From Candidatus Vicinibacter affinis (GTDB lineage: Bacteria; Bacteroidota; Bacteroidia; Chitinophagales; Saprospiraceae), in contig JADJNH010000005.1 of NCBI GenBank assembly GCA_016714365.1, forward strand, positions 1,650,501 to 1,714,500: a stretch of 64,000 nucleotides of DNA, read 5' to 3'. Numbering within the stretch: the first letter of the stretch is position 1; every line of letters begins with the position of its first letter. Position numbers and translations under genes: made by a program. Shown here piece after piece: positions 61,801-64,000 of this stretch. Below the pieces are notes generated by a model. That model did no database searches, was not told the origin of the DNA, and saw only the letters and a list, made by a program, of their open reading frames with translations.

Positions 61801-64000
61801 ATACCCAGACTGTCGTATTCTATCAAACTGTCTACTAAAATTTGGCCGGAAGAATTTTCTGCCAACAGCCAGAGGTTTTTATAAGTAAAATAATTGGATG
61901 GTTTCGCTGTAGTGGTTTTTGAACTTAGGTTGAAAGGCCAAATGATCAGGGTGTCTTTTAGTATTTGTTTACGAATTTCTGTAAACGCAGGCTCAACTCC
62001 TGAAACATTAATGGCATACTTGGTTTCATTGTATAAATCCTTGTGCAGGTTCTGATCAGGAAGATGGAGATTGTATTTGAATTTTTTAAAAACCCGGATG
62101 GTGTCTGTAAGAGAAACATAACATTCCGGTTGTAAATCAAACCACAGTTGGTGCTGAAACAATTCAAAGTCCTGATTCAAATTAAATTGATCAAACTGGA
62201 TCATAGTATAGCCCGCACTGTCCCATACAAATGGTGCTAAATAACTGGTGTCATAGGCTAGATTCAATGGCGAGGGAACGCGGAATACCTTTGCATAATT
62301 AGGTGCATTGTTTAGGAATTTGAAAAATGGAGGGATCACAATTTTAACCTGATCAATGAGATAAGTATTCCTGAACTCATTGATGAATGGGTCCGGATTT
62401 TCAGGATAATTTCCATATGTATCCAGAGAAGTTTCTAAGCGGAAATTACCACAGACAGATAAGTATGGCGAACTGCCTCTGAAATTTGGATCTTTGTAGT
62501 AATCTTGTCGAAGAAAAGTGCTGCCCACAGATGGTTTGCCGGAAAATGTATTGATGGTGACCGGTTTTTGTACCTGCATGTTGCATCCATCCTGTGCATA
62601 AGTAAGGTCTGCATAGACGGTTGATTTTAACCATTGTGTAATTTCAAATGGATTGATCACACCCTTCAGCACAAATACGATGGAATCCCTGGTGCTTAAA
62701 CTACCATTCAGACAAGTTCCGAATAATGCGGATAAATTAAGCTGTCTTAAAAAATAATGATAATAATTATTGGTGGCCTGGCTATAAAAATCCGCACCAA
62801 GTGGATTGATGCATGTGGACCAACGGTTGGTTTCGCCATCAAAATATTTTAAGGTATCTGTAAGCCAGGTAACCTGCTTTATAGTATCGTATTTTCCATT
62901 GATGTAATAAATCAATGGGGCAATAGCTAATTTGAAAAGTATATTTGAAAAATTGGCATTGCATAATACTTCCACCGGGATGTACATAAGAAAAGTATCT
63001 TGGGTGAAGAAGTAATTATGATTGAGTGAGTCAAAATTAGGATTGACTTTTATGGTTTTAGTTGAATCAGTAAAGCCTACAGTCAATCTTTTAAAAGTGA
63101 TGTCTCCAATAACCAATTGTCCGGGAGAATTTACGCCAATGACAGTAGTGTCACAGACGACCGGGAAAGCTGGTGTGGATCCACAATACAGCGGTATTTT
63201 CTGATAGCAACCGTCTCCACAAAAATAATCTGCTTCAATGCGAATGTTGTATCTGGGTCCACCGCTTCCCAAACAAAAAGTACAATTGGTATTTACGCCA
63301 CCCGAACCTGAGGAAGGATCACAATGGAATTTCAAAGGAATACCGACTATAAAATTACTCGTGTCTGCAGTTAAATAAATGACATTCGCATTTTTTCTAT
63401 AAGGGGTAGGGTTTCCATTAATGGTGATGATGGTTCCGGGTAATAATTCTACGGATGGAGGAAGTGTAATCCTCACGCTTGCACTGTCCCGTGTACATTC
63501 ATCTAAAAAATGATATTGATTTTTATAAAGATAAAATTGGATGGTGTCCTTCTCTTCATCCACATAAACACTCTGAAATCTTAAAGTCGAAACACTGGGT
63601 TGATACCAGTAATAACTTTGATTGTACACATATCCTTCATAGGTTCCGGGTTTGTCACAGTAGTTGTTAAACCCTGCTTCTAATTTCATGGTGCGTCGAT
63701 CAAAAACCTGACCGTCACAATCAAAATTCAGGCATGAGGGATCTAAGGAATATTTTATTTTAAAATCCAGAGTATCATTTGGTCTTAGATCATCGTAATA
63801 TCCATCGCCGTCCAGATCATCTAATCCGCCGGGACCATCTGGATCTGTAGTAAGTCTTCTGAAATCCAGTCCGTATCCGGTGAATCCAATTTGTGTGATG
63901 GGGATCAGTTTTCCCGAAATTCTTATTTCAGTAATTTTGAGACAATCATCTTTAAGCGGAGCGGTGTATTGACCATTTTGAATCAGTGACCAGCCCAGAT
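58830..64000 (-). CDS. Giant SprB-repeat surface adhesin with type B T9SS sorting domain (5-prime partial)
   Basis: The frame stays open beyond the Met at 63689 to the window edge; the upstream codons read LDDLDGDGYYDDLRPNDTL then SCLNFDCDGQVFDRR, continuous with the rest. At least 1,722 residues are therefore present and the start is outside. The upstream D-x-D-G-D-G stretch looks Ca2+-binding. The large middle part has no family I can name. SprB-like repeats occur at about 1215-1490 from the Met at 63689 (KCHGDANASIEA, SCFGAKDGAVKIE, GCDDLHGGVAFG), then the CHU_C/gliding C-terminal domain (VFSPNGDGINDKF, LQIYDRWGELVF, AVFVYVATVRF). It is secreted by T9SS and is probably a gliding or attachment adhesin. 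Confidence 0.9.
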   Translation of the reverse strand, partial: LGWSLIQNGQYTAPLKDDCLKITEIRISGKLIPITQIGFTGYGLDFRRLTTDPDGPGGLDDLDGDGYYDDLRPNDTLDFKIKYSLDPSCLNFDCDGQVFDRRTMKLEAGFNNYCDKPGTYEGYVYNQSYYWYQPSVSTLRFQSVYVDEEKDTIQFYLYKNQYHFLDECTRDSASVRITLPPSVELLPGTIITINGNPTPYRKNANVIYLTADTSNFIVGIPLKFHCDPSSGSGGVNTNCTFCLGSGGPRYNIRIEADYFCGDGCYQKIPLYCGSTPAFPVVCDTTVIGVNSPGQLVIGDITFKRLTVGFTDSTKTIKVNPNFDSLNHNYFFTQDTFLMYIPVEVLCNANFSNILFKLAIAPLIYYINGKYDTIKQVTWLTDTLKYFDGETNRWSTCINPLGADFYSQATNNYYHYFLRQLNLSALFGTCLNGSLSTRDSIVFVLKGVINPFEITQWLKSTVYADLTYAQDGCNMQVQKPVTINTFSGKPSVGSTFLRQDYYKDPNFRGSSPYLSVCGNFRLETSLDTYGNYPENPDPFINEFRNTYLIDQVKIVIPPFFKFLNNAPNYAKVFRVPSPLNLAYDTSYLAPFVWDSAGYTMIQFDQFNLNQDFELFQHQLWFDLQPECYVSLTDTIRVFKKFKYNLHLPDQNLHKDLYNETKYAINVSGVEPAFTEIRKQILKDTLIIWPFNLSSKTTTAKPSNYFTYKNLWLLAENSSGQILVDSLIEYDSLGMATRHIPLVLNPQNMVFKLDTIYSSRNFKLFTRFNDCHADSLIIYSGNSCAGYPNDFLNISGTCKEYVHRSVLNYEPEDASIRLELIKQPLDTFSQACDSFNYSVLVYNSGLGHSFNNRFHFTKPNGLNLQQAYLEYPKDSFRLLPPPLTTANPNEYYWEMSDKLFPLGFPGFYRINQNQYLVHLDFTGDCALEDGQSLSFYSFHTNVCNEYNKSPVVSSTPFRFNPQGQTLQDLYDASISFDADSACGDKFKTRVVLYSKDAIVNSLPQKVYFVYAKELSFLPGSFKAIRHVPTTGAGFYYLDGMESVEVPVQGPVAKGDSVVFELELERTCIEHCKTTDFKLILNSPKKVSCSQASGGECDQLLHVQEWDYKDIPLSPILYILQSDVRAQFLPGGNEQLEVDYLIQNKSPFTGKIDYLIKFYFDQNNNGVLDSTDVFISSDKIPGARITSSDSIWIHWKYEVPGNYSCRMIAAIHPLDNPCLCNGDTILLSPAKIFGESQIHRICFDRNIQIGFDSIGSYKYQWLHPDRLSSLNSSYSQYQFPGNVTTGMTVWDTLLLKVEKYQSCEFYDTVFVELYRLDADLKMLDSIKCHGDANASIEAIGIGSAASWSYRWQNFADTSARLTGLGIGTYWVQLSDPFGCVATDSIVITQPDSLSSLASIILDYNGYAVSCFGAKDGAVKIEVKGGTPAYSYFWKNGATGDTAQSLGKGWIKVEVRDKNNCPIVDSIFLNEPPPMLIDGGATPAGCDDLHGGVAFGSSAGGVRPYRFIWDNGQSSDTIRALKSGLYKLRILDANNCWIDTILQVDQLPDPDINLNITDSTILYGSSVRLSASTNAANPKFLWSPAQYISCDSCSAVVVSPKENTRYEVMVIDEFGCTRTAYININIRIEKKVWVPNVFSPNGDGINDKFTIYGNPALEEIEVLQIYDRWGELVFEGHDFPPNNPAHGWDGTFRNNELNPAVFVYVATVRFVDGELKQLYGDVTLVK

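Overview
The window comes from a Bacteroidota genome, most like a Saprospiraceae-type gliding or surface-attached heterotroph. The evidence is: type IX secretion (T9SS) sorting domains of both type A and type B, SprB repeats and a gliding-motility-associated C-terminus; many -7 boxes of the Bacteroidota form TAnnTTTG close to start codons, with no clear Shine-Dalgarno sequences; AT-rich intergenic DNA; and families usual in the phylum (S46 peptidase, WbqC, eukaryote-like class Ia ribonucleotide reductase). No plasmid or phage backbone is visible. It reads as chromosome with two insertion sequences.

Layout. 1-142: start of leuS, running off the left edge. 0.7-3.9 kb: quinol-type nitric oxide reductase and a convergent Rrf2 regulator. 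4.05-4.41 kb: an uninterrupted copy of a dispersed hairpin repeat. 4.7-6.1 kb: vanadium-haloperoxidase/PAP2-like lipoprotein. 6.1-9.7 kb: oxygen-independent class III ribonucleotide reductase (nrdD, a separate tiny glycyl-radical protein, nrdG) and a second Rrf2 regulator. 9.8-13.4 kb: aerobic class Ia reductase nrdB-nrdA. Then corA, a 1,714-residue secreted T9SS protein, a MATE exporter, miaE and a coiled-coil envelope protein. 24-37 kb: genes for peptide breakdown (S9 prolyl oligopeptidase, M20 dipeptidase, M1 aminopeptidase, S46 dipeptidyl peptidase) mixed with an FKBP isomerase, trmD, WbqC and a glycosyltransferase. 37.2-43.5 kb: two copies of the dispersed repeat, each interrupted at the same base pair by a near-identical IS110-family element, with small genes (channel-like membrane protein, AlkD-like repair protein, 55-residue basic protein, lipoprotein) between them. 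43.5 kb: tRNA-Leu(CAG). 43.6-64 kb: further T9SS cargo (a frameshifted PKD protein, a beta-helix/M23 fusion, an SGNH-like protein and a giant SprB-repeat protein cut by the right edge), a DtxR-type metalloregulator and housekeeping enzymes (Nnr, YceI, nucleoside phosphorylase, ArsC/Spx-like, DUF1295).

How it works together. The left 14 kb looks like an oxygen/NO switch module: an NO-detoxifying reductase, two Rrf2 regulators with the same three-cysteine pattern, and the oxygen-independent and oxygen-dependent ribonucleotide reductases side by side. A 20-bp motif sits on the promoters of both nrdD and its neighbouring Rrf2 gene. The middle serves extracellular and periplasmic peptide use. The right part supplies the cell surface.

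The strongest non-routine observations are: the natural before/after set for a site-specific IS110 element (one empty and two filled repeat copies, CT core, structured non-coding end with matches to the joined IS ends and the target); the class III reductase whose glycyl radical lies on a separate 56-residue protein; the Rrf2 motif; and a beta-helix plus M23 peptidase fusion.
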